Below are positions 25,397 to 33,750 of a DNA stretch of 64,000 bases, one piece after another. Under the pieces are notes generated by a model. It was given only the letters and a program-made list of their open reading frames with translations. It ran no database searches and was not told where the DNA came from. Origin of the DNA: Sphingobacterium sp. HMA12. GTDB taxonomy: Bacteria > Bacteroidota > Bacteroidia > Sphingobacteriales > Sphingobacteriaceae. The stretch is taken from the NCBI RefSeq assembly GCF_002933815.1, contig NZ_BEYR01000006.1, positions 186,001 through 250,000 on the forward strand, given 5' to 3'. How positions within the stretch are numbered: the stretch's first letter is position 1; the number at the start of each line of letters is the position of its first letter. The translations under genes and the position numbers were made by a program.

Positions 25397-26794
25397 ATGA
25401 AACATTTTTTCCTTTGCATAGCCTTTTTCACATTAACTTTTGTTAAAACCAGTTCGGCACAGCAAAAACTATTCAAAATAACCTATCAGTTTGCAGATCC
25501 TGAAACGGGTACTGACACTTCCGCATCTGAATTTATCAAAATATTGGCCGGAAACGGTGAGGCATTGATGCATGCCTATATTTGTAAGGATCAAATGCGA
25601 GTGGAAAGTCTACTTTTCGGGAAATCCATACAGATCAGCAACATCGTAGACGAGACATCTTATCTGATCGACGAAAATAGCAAAACATATACTTCAACGG
25701 ATCTTGCATCCGGTAAGCTTATTGAAACGTCGGAAGGTGGTGATTACGCTTATTCAAGTGACTTTGAAATCAGCTTAATTCCGAATGAAAAGAAAGTTAT
25801 TGCAGGTTTGTCCTGCAAAAAAGCGACATTTAATCTGGCGGGTCGTCAGGATAAACAAACTGAAATCACGGTCTGGTATGCGGAGCAATTACCCAAATTA
25901 TATTGGGGAACGTACGACTATCTCGAGAAGGTACCGGGAGCAGCCCTTTATATTGGTTCTGAAGGTTTAGGCATTCAGGCGACCACAGTTGAAGAAGTCC
26001 CTTACGATACGGCATTATTCGAAATTCCTGAAGGTTATGAGGAAGGAGAAGCTGAAGAAGCCACAGCTGACTCTGCATTAAATGATCATTTATCCTGGTA
26101 TCAGGATCCCAACACAGAATATTTCGGCGTACAGGACAGTCTGGGCAAGAAGCTCACTCCGGCAAAATATGCTTCGATCTATGCCTACGTGGGAGATTAT
26201 GCGATCGTCAGCGATGCGGCCCAGATGTTTGGCCTGATCGACTTGCAAGGCAAAGAAGTTATCCCTTGTCAATATGAATCGTTAAGTTTGGATACCGAAG
26301 GGGCTCCATTAGTCTTTATGAAAGACCAGAAATATGGCCTATTGGATAACAGCGGCAAACTATTGCTCGCTGCAAAATATGATTTCATCTCCATTCCGGG
26401 TTTAAGCTATGCGTTATATAACGAAGGAGACTTTACGGGTGTGCTCGATCTAAAAGGGAACATATTGATTCCTGCGAAATACGAGACCATTGCTGAATAT
26501 CGAGACAATCTAGCACTGGTTATCGAAAATCTAACCTATCAGTTAGTTGACAAATCCGGTAAAAAATTGTTACCAACAGGCCAAGAATTCTTATCTTTTG
26601 CTGGCGAGAAGTTATTATTGGTTTTTAAAGACAACAAATATGGTTATATCGACTACAGTGGCAAAGTTGTCATTCCCTTTAAATTCCAAAATGCACAAAC
26701 CTTTGAAAATGGATTAGCCTTGGTCAGCGAAGACCTGGAGAATTTTTACTATATTAATGCAAAAGGAAAGTTTATAAAAAAGTATGCAGAGTAA
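25397..26794 (+). CDS. secreted WG-repeat protein with GLPGLI-like N-terminal domain
   Basis: The 465-residue protein has a signal peptide (TFVKTSSAQQ). Residues about 25-215 form a beta-rich domain resembling the GLPGLI/DUF4412 families: KITYQFADPETG at the start, MRVESLLFGKSIQI, and KVIAGLSCKKATF, a typical core. From about residue 250 to the end come at least five WG/KWG-type repeats with the recurrent pattern YGLLDNSGKLLLAAKYD and YGYIDYSGKVVIPFKF. Function is unknown, and the repeats suggest a propeller-like or elongated binding surface. The next gene overlaps its end by 11 bp. Confidence 0.88.
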   Translation: MKHFFLCIAFFTLTFVKTSSAQQKLFKITYQFADPETGTDTSASEFIKILAGNGEALMHAYICKDQMRVESLLFGKSIQISNIVDETSYLIDENSKTYTSTDLASGKLIETSEGGDYAYSSDFEISLIPNEKKVIAGLSCKKATFNLAGRQDKQTEITVWYAEQLPKLYWGTYDYLEKVPGAALYIGSEGLGIQATTVEEVPYDTALFEIPEGYEEGEAEEATADSALNDHLSWYQDPNTEYFGVQDSLGKKLTPAKYASIYAYVGDYAIVSDAAQMFGLIDLQGKEVIPCQYESLSLDTEGAPLVFMKDQKYGLLDNSGKLLLAAKYDFISIPGLSYALYNEGDFTGVLDLKGNILIPAKYETIAEYRDNLALVIENLTYQLVDKSGKKLLPTGQEFLSFAGEKLLLVFKDNKYGYIDYSGKVVIPFKFQNAQTFENGLALVSEDLENFYYINAKGKFIKKYAE

Positions 26795-27224
26795 TCCACA
26801 AACATTCTATCTTTCAACATTGCATCGCGGGAAATACATGTTTATTCTATTGACCTCGATTCTATTAATAGGGATAGGGATGTCGAAAGTTCCGATTCAG
26901 GAAATTTACAAGATCATTATTGCTCTTCTCATGGTTCCCTTGGCCCTATATTTCGCGATCAAGTGTGCTACACTCGACTCAACATGGCGATTAGACACAG
27001 ATACACTCACCATCAGCAATTCAAAAAAAACAGTTGTATTCCCCTTGAGCAATATTTCACATATCCGAAATCTCAGACGCTCCGGCGGAAATTTGATTAT
27101 CATAAACCAAAACAAAGGTTCCGCTTTTCGTACCTGGCGTAATAAGTTATTTCAGAAAGAGGATGATCTGCCGCTATTGACCCAAGCAATCAAAGAGGCT
27201 AATATTGAATATTACGATATGTAA
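26784..27224 (+). CDS. membrane protein with PH-like cytoplasmic domain
   Basis: The 146-residue protein has two adjacent membrane segments (about residues 17-35 and 45-62). A soluble part with a bacterial PH-like pattern follows (TWRLDTDTLTISNSKKTVVFPLSNISHIRNL, read in pieces). It shares 11 bp with the WG-repeat gene and is translationally coupled to it. I do not recognise a specific function. A hairpin with a T-run follows it. Confidence 0.78.
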   Translation: MQSNPQTFYLSTLHRGKYMFILLTSILLIGIGMSKVPIQEIYKIIIALLMVPLALYFAIKCATLDSTWRLDTDTLTISNSKKTVVFPLSNISHIRNLRRSGGNLIIINQNKGSAFRTWRNKLFQKEDDLPLLTQAIKEANIEYYDM

Positions 27225-27237
27225 TGACGCACATCCC

Positions 27238-27262
27238 ACGGTAACATTTGTTACCGTTTTTT
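27238..27262 (+). terminator. hairpin with T-run after the PH-like gene
   Basis: Arms ACGGTAACA (27238-27246) and TGTTACCGT (27249-27257) with a 2-nt centre are followed by six T residues. It serves as a terminator for the upstream pair, but its palindrome and nearby half-sites could also be an operator for the sulfur operon that starts 50 bp later. Confidence 0.65.
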
Positions 27263-27276
27263 GTAATAACGGTATG

Positions 27277-27284
27277 TACCTTTG
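27277..27284 (+). promoter_or_regulatory. candidate -7 box of the sulfur operon
   Basis: TACCTTTG matches TAnnTTTG exactly and lies 22 nt before the ATG. TTG at 27261-27263 is only 13 nt upstream, so -33 is imperfect. The inverted pair TACCG (27252-27256) and CGGTA (27270-27274) brackets the region just upstream of this box. Confidence 0.45.
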
Positions 27285-27306
27285 TCATATAACTTAAGAA
27301 CAAGCT

Positions 27307-27867
27307 ATGTTACTGGAATACATCAAACAACCATGGCCTTGGTATATTTCCGGGCCTTTAATTGCACTGGTCATGTACTTATTGCTAAAACAAGGAAAAG
27401 ATTTCGGCATGTCGAACAATCTGCGGACGATGTGTACGCTATTAGGTGCTGGTAAATCATCCTCTTTTTTTCGCTTCGACTGGAAGACACAGTCCTGGAA
27501 CCTTCTTGTGGTACTTGGGACCGCCATTGGAGGATTTGTAGCCCATTACTTTTTAAGCGATGGCTCCGCTGCGCAAATCAATGCCAAAAGCGTCGCTGAC
27601 CTAAAAGAACTTGGAATAATTGATCATCTGCAGGGCTATCTTCCGGAATCTATCTTTATTTTTAATGGCACTTGGTCGCAGTTTCTAATACTAAGCATTA
27701 GCGGACTATTGATTGGCTTCGGGACAAGATACGCGGGAGGCTGCTCGTCAGGACACGCCATCTCAGGACTCAGTAATTTCCAGCTTCCCTCTTTGATCGC
27801 TGTCATTGGCTTTTTCCTAGGTGGCATCATCATGGTTCATTTCTTATTTCCTATAATCTTCGCATAA
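27307..27867 (+). CDS. YeeE/YedE-family sulfur transport protein, first half
   Basis: The 186-residue, five- to six-helix membrane protein belongs to the YeeE/YedE (thiosulfate/sulfur import) group. Its key motif is AGGCSSGHAISGLS near residue 148, where the Cys is thought to relay the sulfur atom. It is about half the length of the fused family and is paired with the next gene, with no spacing (ATG directly after TAA). In other bacteria such half-genes accompany persulfide dioxygenases and are repressed by sulfide-sensing regulators. No such regulator gene is visible in this window. Confidence 0.88.
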   Translation: MLLEYIKQPWPWYISGPLIALVMYLLLKQGKDFGMSNNLRTMCTLLGAGKSSSFFRFDWKTQSWNLLVVLGTAIGGFVAHYFLSDGSAAQINAKSVADLKELGIIDHLQGYLPESIFIFNGTWSQFLILSISGLLIGFGTRYAGGCSSGHAISGLSNFQLPSLIAVIGFFLGGIIMVHFLFPIIFA

Positions 27868-28281
27868 ATGAAAGCAGTAAAATTTATATTAATCGGAATC
27901 TTATTTGGGATCATTTTATACAAATCAGAAGCCGCTTCATGGTACCGTATTTATGAAATGTTTCAGTTTCGGTCTTTTCACATGTATGGCATGATCGGTA
28001 CAGCACTTGCAACAGCGATTATCATTGTACAAATTATCAAACGGAAACAGATTAAAGACAGCAATGGGATGCAGATCGCATTTCAGGCCAAAGACAAAAG
28101 CATCACACGCTATCTCGTCGGTGGCACCATTTTCGGACTGGGCTGGGCATTGTCAGGAGCCTGTCCGGGGCCTATGTTTGCATTGATCGGCTCAGGTTAT
28201 TGGACATTGGGCATTGTACTGATCTTCGCCATCCTGGGGACATGGATCTATGGTTTACTTAGGCACAAACTGCCTCATTAA
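27868..28281 (+). CDS. YeeE/YedE-family sulfur transport protein, second half
   Basis: The 137-residue membrane protein is the companion half of the YeeE/YedE pair. It shows four helices and the Cys motif SGACPGPMFALIG near residue 100, mirroring the Cys of the first half. Its ATG begins immediately after the stop of the first half, so a 1:1 complex is likely. It ends within a region overlapping a longer upstream reading of the TauE gene, but the TauE ATG I prefer starts 58 bp later. Confidence 0.87.
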   Translation: MKAVKFILIGILFGIILYKSEAASWYRIYEMFQFRSFHMYGMIGTALATAIIIVQIIKRKQIKDSNGMQIAFQAKDKSITRYLVGGTIFGLGWALSGACPGPMFALIGSGYWTLGIVLIFAILGTWIYGLLRHKLPH

Positions 28282-28339
28282 GCCAAGAATAGACGCTCAT
28301 GAATTTGTGGGTGTAACGATAGCATTTGATTTAGCAAGA

Positions 28340-29155
28340 ATGGAACTACTATTTATAATTGGCTTTTTATTGGCGATATTGGTTGGGCTATCAATGGGTT
28401 TGATGGGGAGTGGCGGCAGTATTTTAACACTACCGATCTTCGTATACCTATTTCATATTGAGCCCCAGTATGCGCTCGATTATTCCCTGTTTTCCATTGG
28501 GATACTAGCCATAATCGGCTCAATTAAGCCCTTGACCAAGGGCTTAATTGATCTAAAAACAACAGCATTCTTTTTGGTTCCGTCTTTATTGTCGGTCTAC
28601 TTGACCAAACGCTACCTGTTGGCTGCCATACCAACGCAATTTCATCTTGCGGAAATAGCGGTCTCCAGAAATCACGTTATTATGCTGCTGTTTTCCATTG
28701 TCATCCTGATTTCCGCTCTGGCAATGATCCGCAGAAGGAAACAGGTCGAAATATCAGCCGTCACGATGCATATTGGTCAAGTCCTAAAAATAATTATTGC
28801 GGGTCTGCTTGTCGGCGTCATGACTGGACTTGTCGGTGCCGGAGGCGGTTTTATTATTGTACCATCGTTGGTGCTCCTTTTGGGAATTCCATTAAAACAG
28901 GCTATCGCAACATCGCTGTTCATCATCGGGTTAAACGCGTCCTTTGGTCTGGTTGCAAACTACCAGCTATTGAACCACATGAATTGGCCGATATTGCTTA
29001 CTTTTACGTTAATCACTTTAATAGGCCTTCAGATTGGTTCCAAATGGAAAGACAAATTGGAGGTGGTACGATTACAGGGGATCTTTGGTTACTTCCTGAT
29101 CAGTATCGGTATCCTAATACTTACTTTCGAAATCATTCAATTCGTAAATCACTAA
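28340..29155 (+). CDS. TauE/SafE-family sulfite or sulfur-compound permease
   Basis: The protein is a TauE/SafE membrane permease with the family's two internal halves, each opening with a Gly-rich motif: GLMGSGGSILTLPIFVYLF and GLVGAGGGFIIVPSLVLLLG. It likely exports sulfite or another organosulfur product. I chose ATG at 28340 (MELLFIIGFLLAILVG), the start of the first helix, and rejected an upstream ORF start inside the previous gene. It precedes the persulfide dioxygenase gene by 12 bp, which fits clearance of its product. Confidence 0.9.
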   Translation: MELLFIIGFLLAILVGLSMGLMGSGGSILTLPIFVYLFHIEPQYALDYSLFSIGILAIIGSIKPLTKGLIDLKTTAFFLVPSLLSVYLTKRYLLAAIPTQFHLAEIAVSRNHVIMLLFSIVILISALAMIRRRKQVEISAVTMHIGQVLKIIIAGLLVGVMTGLVGAGGGFIIVPSLVLLLGIPLKQAIATSLFIIGLNASFGLVANYQLLNHMNWPILLTFTLITLIGLQIGSKWKDKLEVVRLQGIFGYFLISIGILILTFEIIQFVNH

Positions 29156-29167
29156 AAATCATTTATT

Positions 29168-30565
29168 ATGTTTTTTCAACACATTTTCGAGTCATCTTTA
29201 GCACATTCAAGTTATTTAATTGGCTGTCAGGCCAAAGGTGTTGCCCTAGTAATTGACCCAAAAAGAGATGTCGACACCTACTTAGAGATTGCAGAAAAAA
29301 ATAATTTAAAAATCACACATATTGCCGAAACACATATCCACGCTGATTATCTCTCCGGGACATTGGAATTAGCCGAACTCACAGGCGCCCAATGCTACCT
29401 TTCCGACGAAGGAGGCAAAGACTGGCAATATGAATTTCCACATATCGGATTAAAAGATGGTGACCAGATCCATCTTGGCAATCTAATTTTTCAGGTGCTC
29501 CATACGCCGGGGCATACTCCCGAGAGCCTTAGTTTTATTTTAATTGATACACCGGCAACGATGGATCCGGTGATGATCTTTACAGGCGATTTTGTATTTG
29601 TTGGAGACATTGGCCGTCCAGATCTTTTGGAGAATGCCGCTGGACTCATCGGTACCAAAGAAATCGGTGCACAGCAAATGTTTAAGTCTTTACAGCATTT
29701 TTTGAACCTGCCGGATTACATCCAGGTGTGGCCCGCGCATGGCGCCGGTTCAGCATGTGGTAAAGCATTGGGTGCTGTACCTAATTCAACCGTTGGCTAC
29801 GAACGGATTCGCAACTGGGCACTTCAATATAAAGATAATGAGAGTGGTTTTATCACTGAACTTTTGGATGGACAGCCTGAGCCACCGCGTTATTTTGCCA
29901 TGATGAAGAAACTCAACAAAATCTTGCGTCCACTACAAACAAGCGTACCTCAGTATACCAGGCTTTCGATGGAAGAGTTCACAAGATTATATCAGTCAGG
30001 TACGACAGTCATTGATACACGACATAAATCTGATTTTGCTAAAGGCTATCTCCCGGGCAGCATCAACATACAACATAATCGAACATTCAATACCTGGGCA
30101 GGCTGGGTACTGGATTACACAAAACCATTTATTCTTATCATGGATGAAAACGAAAAGGACGAAATTGCACGTAAGTTAATGCGCATCGGACTTGACAATG
30201 TTGTAGGCTATACTACAGTCGAAGCCATTCCACAATTGGGAATTCCTTTGGAACAACAACAACTTATCGGATTCCAGGAAATGAATGATGTCCTTGAAAA
30301 ACCCAACGTTCAAATTCTGGATGTCAGAAATACAGCCGAATTTACGGCTGGTCATCTGCCAAATGCCACACATCTCTTTGTCGGCACAATTGAAGACAAT
30401 CTAGACAAAATTGATCGCACAAAAGAATTATACCTGCATTGTCAATCTGGGGACCGGGCGACGATTGCAGCTTCGATCTTGGCTAAAAACGGAATTAAAG
30501 ATGTTAAAATATATAGTGCATCCATCAATGACTGGAAAGCAAAAGGTGGCATACTCGTTAAATAG
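29168..30565 (+). CDS. persulfide dioxygenase-rhodanese fusion
   Basis: The 465-residue protein is a metallo-beta-lactamase fold (residues about 1-250) followed by two rhodanese domains. The metal-binding region reads AETHIHADYLSGTLEL (HxHxDY, so the last usual His is Tyr), HTPGHTPESL and FTGDFVFVGDIGRPDL. These keep the two His and one Asp that hold the single iron in ETHE1-like enzymes. The first rhodanese domain lacks the catalytic Cys; the second has it in HCQSGDR near residue 422. The enzyme should oxidise glutathione persulfide or a similar thiol persulfide to sulfite and transfer sulfane sulfur. It is the last gene of the sulfur operon. Confidence 0.92.
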   Translation: MFFQHIFESSLAHSSYLIGCQAKGVALVIDPKRDVDTYLEIAEKNNLKITHIAETHIHADYLSGTLELAELTGAQCYLSDEGGKDWQYEFPHIGLKDGDQIHLGNLIFQVLHTPGHTPESLSFILIDTPATMDPVMIFTGDFVFVGDIGRPDLLENAAGLIGTKEIGAQQMFKSLQHFLNLPDYIQVWPAHGAGSACGKALGAVPNSTVGYERIRNWALQYKDNESGFITELLDGQPEPPRYFAMMKKLNKILRPLQTSVPQYTRLSMEEFTRLYQSGTTVIDTRHKSDFAKGYLPGSINIQHNRTFNTWAGWVLDYTKPFILIMDENEKDEIARKLMRIGLDNVVGYTTVEAIPQLGIPLEQQQLIGFQEMNDVLEKPNVQILDVRNTAEFTAGHLPNATHLFVGTIEDNLDKIDRTKELYLHCQSGDRATIAASILAKNGIKDVKIYSASINDWKAKGGILVK

Positions 30566-30575
30566 CCCTACAAAC

Positions 30576-30609
30576 AAAATAGCTCCGGAAATAAATCCAG
30601 AGCTATTTT
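30576..30609. terminator. terminator between sulfur operon and membrane protein
   Basis: Arms AAAATAGCTC (30576-30585) and GAGCTATTTT (30600-30609) plus an inner GGA/TCC pairing enclose the loop. It lies between convergent genes (stops at 30565 and 30641) and should act in both directions. Confidence 0.8.
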
Positions 30610-30640
30610 AATTTTACAAGACTTCTCTCATTAACCGCTC

Positions 30641-31498
30641 CTATAAGCTGTTCCTATTGATCCGCAGGAATTCAATAACCTCATCTTTCTTTTCCTCCAT
30701 CTTCCCTTTCTTCTCGACAAACTGATGATTATAGATTGTCAGATATTGATGGTCATCAGTATCCGATTCATACACTTCTGCGGTCGCGAAAGAAAAATGC
30801 TCTTCCTCATCGGAAAGGTGATCATAGACATACGCAAAATCGTGATTTGCCAATGTGTTCGCCATCGCATCTTTGTCATCAATAAATTTTAATCTCCCCG
30901 GCAAAATCCTCTTGGTCATCCAGGTTTCATCTTTCTCCGAAAAAGGGTAAATGGTAATACCGCGAAACGCCATGATGATCGGTGTAATAAGAATGATTGC
31001 CATTTCGATACCCCATACTGCCCAAAGCATCGCCCCGGAAACCGGCGATTTCTTCAAGGTAAACGTACCGACCTCATTTAGGCCCTGCAGCGCCTCCCAG
31101 ATAAAAGATGGATGCATAAAAAATGCTTTAAAACCTTCCAGGCTAAAAGAAGATTTCACCCAGGTGTCTCCACCCATGGTACCTTCCGCATTATACATCA
31201 ACGAAACAAACAGCGCCCACTGTGCATAAAAACCAACTATAGCAACGATCAGTGTGATGATAATCGCAACACCTTTGTTCCTGAGCTTCCATTGTTTGAA
31301 ACAAAAATTAAGCAGATAAAACAGTCCTGCTCCAAATCCAAGTGTGATAAAGACATTGAAATAGACAATCGGAATAAACCACTGTAAAGCGATATAGACA
31401 ATTGCCAAAATAATTGCTCCTACAATACCTAATACAAGCGAGCCGATTAACGCGAAAGCAGGCACCTTCCCCGAAGGCTTATAATACAGATTTTCCAT
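30641..31498 (-). CDS. polytopic membrane protein, function unknown
   Basis: The protein has several membrane segments, including FALIGSLVLGIVGAIILAIVYIAL and WFIPIVYFNVFITLGFGAGLFYLL, read here as separate helices, plus two more in the middle. The soluble C-terminal 80 residues are acidic. The opening MENLYYKPSGKVP at the ATG 31498 resembles a family common in Bacteroidetes, so I prefer it over an upstream ATG at 31558. It has no enzyme motif I can name. It stands alone with its own upstream gap, divergent from the M1 peptidase. Confidence 0.8.
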   Translation of the reverse strand: MENLYYKPSGKVPAFALIGSLVLGIVGAIILAIVYIALQWFIPIVYFNVFITLGFGAGLFYLLNFCFKQWKLRNKGVAIIITLIVAIVGFYAQWALFVSLMYNAEGTMGGDTWVKSSFSLEGFKAFFMHPSFIWEALQGLNEVGTFTLKKSPVSGAMLWAVWGIEMAIILITPIIMAFRGITIYPFSEKDETWMTKRILPGRLKFIDDKDAMANTLANHDFAYVYDHLSDEEEHFSFATAEVYESDTDDHQYLTIYNHQFVEKKGKMEEKKDEVIEFLRINRNSL

Positions 31499-31646
31499 AA
31501 ATTTATTTGTAATATTTGGTAACTCATCAGATAAATTTTCTAACCAAAACCAGGCCAATTATCATCGACAAAATCTCTTTTCGTCAAGATTTGATGACAT
31601 TTACCACGATTAGGGTGATTAATCGGCATTTCTTAAGACAATTTTG

Positions 31647-31654
31647 TAAGTTTG
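31647..31654 (+). promoter_or_regulatory. candidate -7 box immediately before the M1 peptidase
   Basis: TAAGTTTG matches TAnnTTTG exactly and ends 4 nt before the ATG at 31659. If used, the mRNA would be essentially leaderless. No convincing -33 TTG is visible. Confidence 0.35.
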
Positions 31655-31658
31655 GAAC

Positions 31659-33536
31659 ATGAAAATCAAAATATTGTCCTTTCTAACACTTATATGTGTA
31701 ATAAATATTGGAGGACAGGAAGTAAAGGCCCAGAGAAAAGGATTCTGGCAACAGAAGGTTGACTATACAATGGATGTCAACGTGGATGAAAAAGCTTATC
31801 AATATGATGGAAAAATGGCTTTGAAATATAGCAACAATTCAGGCCAATCCTTAAAAAAAGTTTATTTTCATCTTTATTTTAACGCATTCCAACCAGGATC
31901 AATGATGGATTATCGGTTGAAAAATATCAGTGATCCAGATAAACGGATGGTATCAAATATTGGTACCAAAGAAAAACCAATATTGCAAAGCCGTATCGAA
32001 ACTTTACAACCCAATCAAATCGGCTATCAGAAAATCAAAAACCTCCGCATGAATGGGGTTAATACCAATTATAAGATTGATGGTACGATATTAGAAGTCA
32101 ACTTACCAACTGCGATCCAAGATGGAGAAACAGCAAATTTTAATATAGAATGGACTGCACAGGTACCTGAACAGATCCGGAGATCAGGCCGCAATTCGGC
32201 GGAAGGCGTAGCGCTTTCTATGGCGCAGTGGTATCCGAAGATGGCTCAGTTCGATGAATTTGGATGGCACCTTGATGAATATATCGGCCGTGAGTTTATA
32301 GCACCCTTCGGCAACTTCGATGTCACTATACACCTCAACAAGAACTATGTTGTCGGCGCATCAGGCGTACTTCAAAACCCCGATGAGGTAAAAGGCTATC
32401 AGGCAAAAGCCAAAGTAAAAGCCAATAACGGTAAGGCTAAATGGCATTACAAAGCCCAAAATATCCATGATTTTGTATGGGCTGCGGATCCCAAATTTGT
32501 GGTAGACTCCGCTTCCAGCAAAAATGGAATAAAAGTTTATACGGTCTATCTCCCAACCGACAAAGAGGTTATATCAAATTGGAAAACAGCCTTGGGCCTA
32601 TCTACTGAATTTTTCGATTTCTGCAGCGCTAAGTTCGGCACCTATCCTTGGCCTACGTATACGATTATTCAAGGCGGTGACGGTGGTATGGAATATGGAA
32701 CTGCAACCCTGATTACTGGAGGCCGTAATCTCAAAAGCCTTGTTGGTGTCATCTTCCACGAATCTGCTCACTCCTGGTATCAACATTTGTTCGGAATCAA
32801 TGAAACCGTAGACGAGTGGTTTGACGAAGGGTTCACTTCCTATGTCGAAGAATTGGCGATGCAGCATCTCTTCGAAAAACGGGGAGCCATTGCATCCAAT
32901 CCACTTATCGATGCCTATCGCGCTTATTATAAATTAGCACTTTCAGGCAAAGAAGAGCCGATGAGTCTACTTGCAGATTATTACAATACGAATTACGGAT
33001 ATAGTAATGAAGCTTACAATAAGGGTGCTGTTCTGGCGGAACAATTAGGCTACATTATCGGTCAGGAAAATCTAGAGAAAACCTTTTTGAAATTCTACGA
33101 CATCTGGAAATTCAAACACCCAACACCGAATGATTTCAAGCGTGTTGCCGAGGATGTATCCGGAATAAACCTGAAATGGTATTTCAATTTATTTATCAAT
33201 ACCACACGTCAAATTGACTATGCAATTGGCAATGTAACTGATTCAGAAATTCAACTGCTCAATAAATCAAACTTCGCGATGCCACTCGATATACTTGTAG
33301 AGTATAAAGATGGAAGCAAAGAGCTATTTTACATCCCTTTACGTGAAATGCGCGGTGAAAAACCGGAGGAAAATTTTGAGATATATCAAGGCATAAAACG
33401 CACGGTACTGAAGGATTGGTTCTGGACGAATCCTGAATACAAAATTTCAGTCAATAAGGCGCCAAAAACAATCACGATAGATCCATCGCTTCGACTTGCG
33501 GATGTGGAATCAGCGAACAATAGCCTTACACGCTAA
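31659..33536 (+). CDS. M1-family zinc metallopeptidase, secreted
   Basis: The 625-residue protein has a signal peptide (ICVINIGGQEVKAQ) and an N-terminal beta domain. The catalytic domain has the exopeptidase motif QGGDGGMEYGTATL, the zinc site HESAHSWYQH (HExxH), and the third ligand Glu in DEWFDEGFTSYVEE. It likely trims peptides in the periplasm or at the cell surface. The Gly-rich motif reads GGMEYG, where canonical aminopeptidases have GAMEN, which is common in the bacterial branch. It is followed by a perfect hairpin. Confidence 0.93.
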   Translation: MKIKILSFLTLICVINIGGQEVKAQRKGFWQQKVDYTMDVNVDEKAYQYDGKMALKYSNNSGQSLKKVYFHLYFNAFQPGSMMDYRLKNISDPDKRMVSNIGTKEKPILQSRIETLQPNQIGYQKIKNLRMNGVNTNYKIDGTILEVNLPTAIQDGETANFNIEWTAQVPEQIRRSGRNSAEGVALSMAQWYPKMAQFDEFGWHLDEYIGREFIAPFGNFDVTIHLNKNYVVGASGVLQNPDEVKGYQAKAKVKANNGKAKWHYKAQNIHDFVWAADPKFVVDSASSKNGIKVYTVYLPTDKEVISNWKTALGLSTEFFDFCSAKFGTYPWPTYTIIQGGDGGMEYGTATLITGGRNLKSLVGVIFHESAHSWYQHLFGINETVDEWFDEGFTSYVEELAMQHLFEKRGAIASNPLIDAYRAYYKLALSGKEEPMSLLADYYNTNYGYSNEAYNKGAVLAEQLGYIIGQENLEKTFLKFYDIWKFKHPTPNDFKRVAEDVSGINLKWYFNLFINTTRQIDYAIGNVTDSEIQLLNKSNFAMPLDILVEYKDGSKELFYIPLREMRGEKPEENFEIYQGIKRTVLKDWFWTNPEYKISVNKAPKTITIDPSLRLADVESANNSLTR

Positions 33537-33600
33537 TCCAAATACTGAAAAGTAAGCATCGCGAAATATTGATGTAAATGATGTTCTATTGATGAGATCA

Positions 33601-33643
33601 TAAAAGAGCTATATCATACTAAGAATTTGATATAGCTCTTTTA
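33601..33643. terminator. strong bidirectional terminator
   Basis: Perfect 16-bp arms TAAAAGAGCTATATCA (33601-33616) and its complement (33628-33643) enclose an 11-nt loop. It lies between the M1 peptidase (stop 33536) and the converging GH43-like gene (stop 33751). Confidence 0.88.
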
Positions 33644-33750
33644 TTTAACCTGGCATTCTTCCCTCACCCGTTTCAACTTTTTATTTACCACGGCGATGAA
33701 TATATTGAACTTGCAATAAAACACCAAAGAACAACCAACGAAAAAGGAGA

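Noticed and set aside
28250..28340. Longer start for the TauE permease
   Set aside because: The extra residues lie inside the preceding YeeE gene in another frame and do not look like a signal. The ATG at 28340 begins directly at the first membrane helix.
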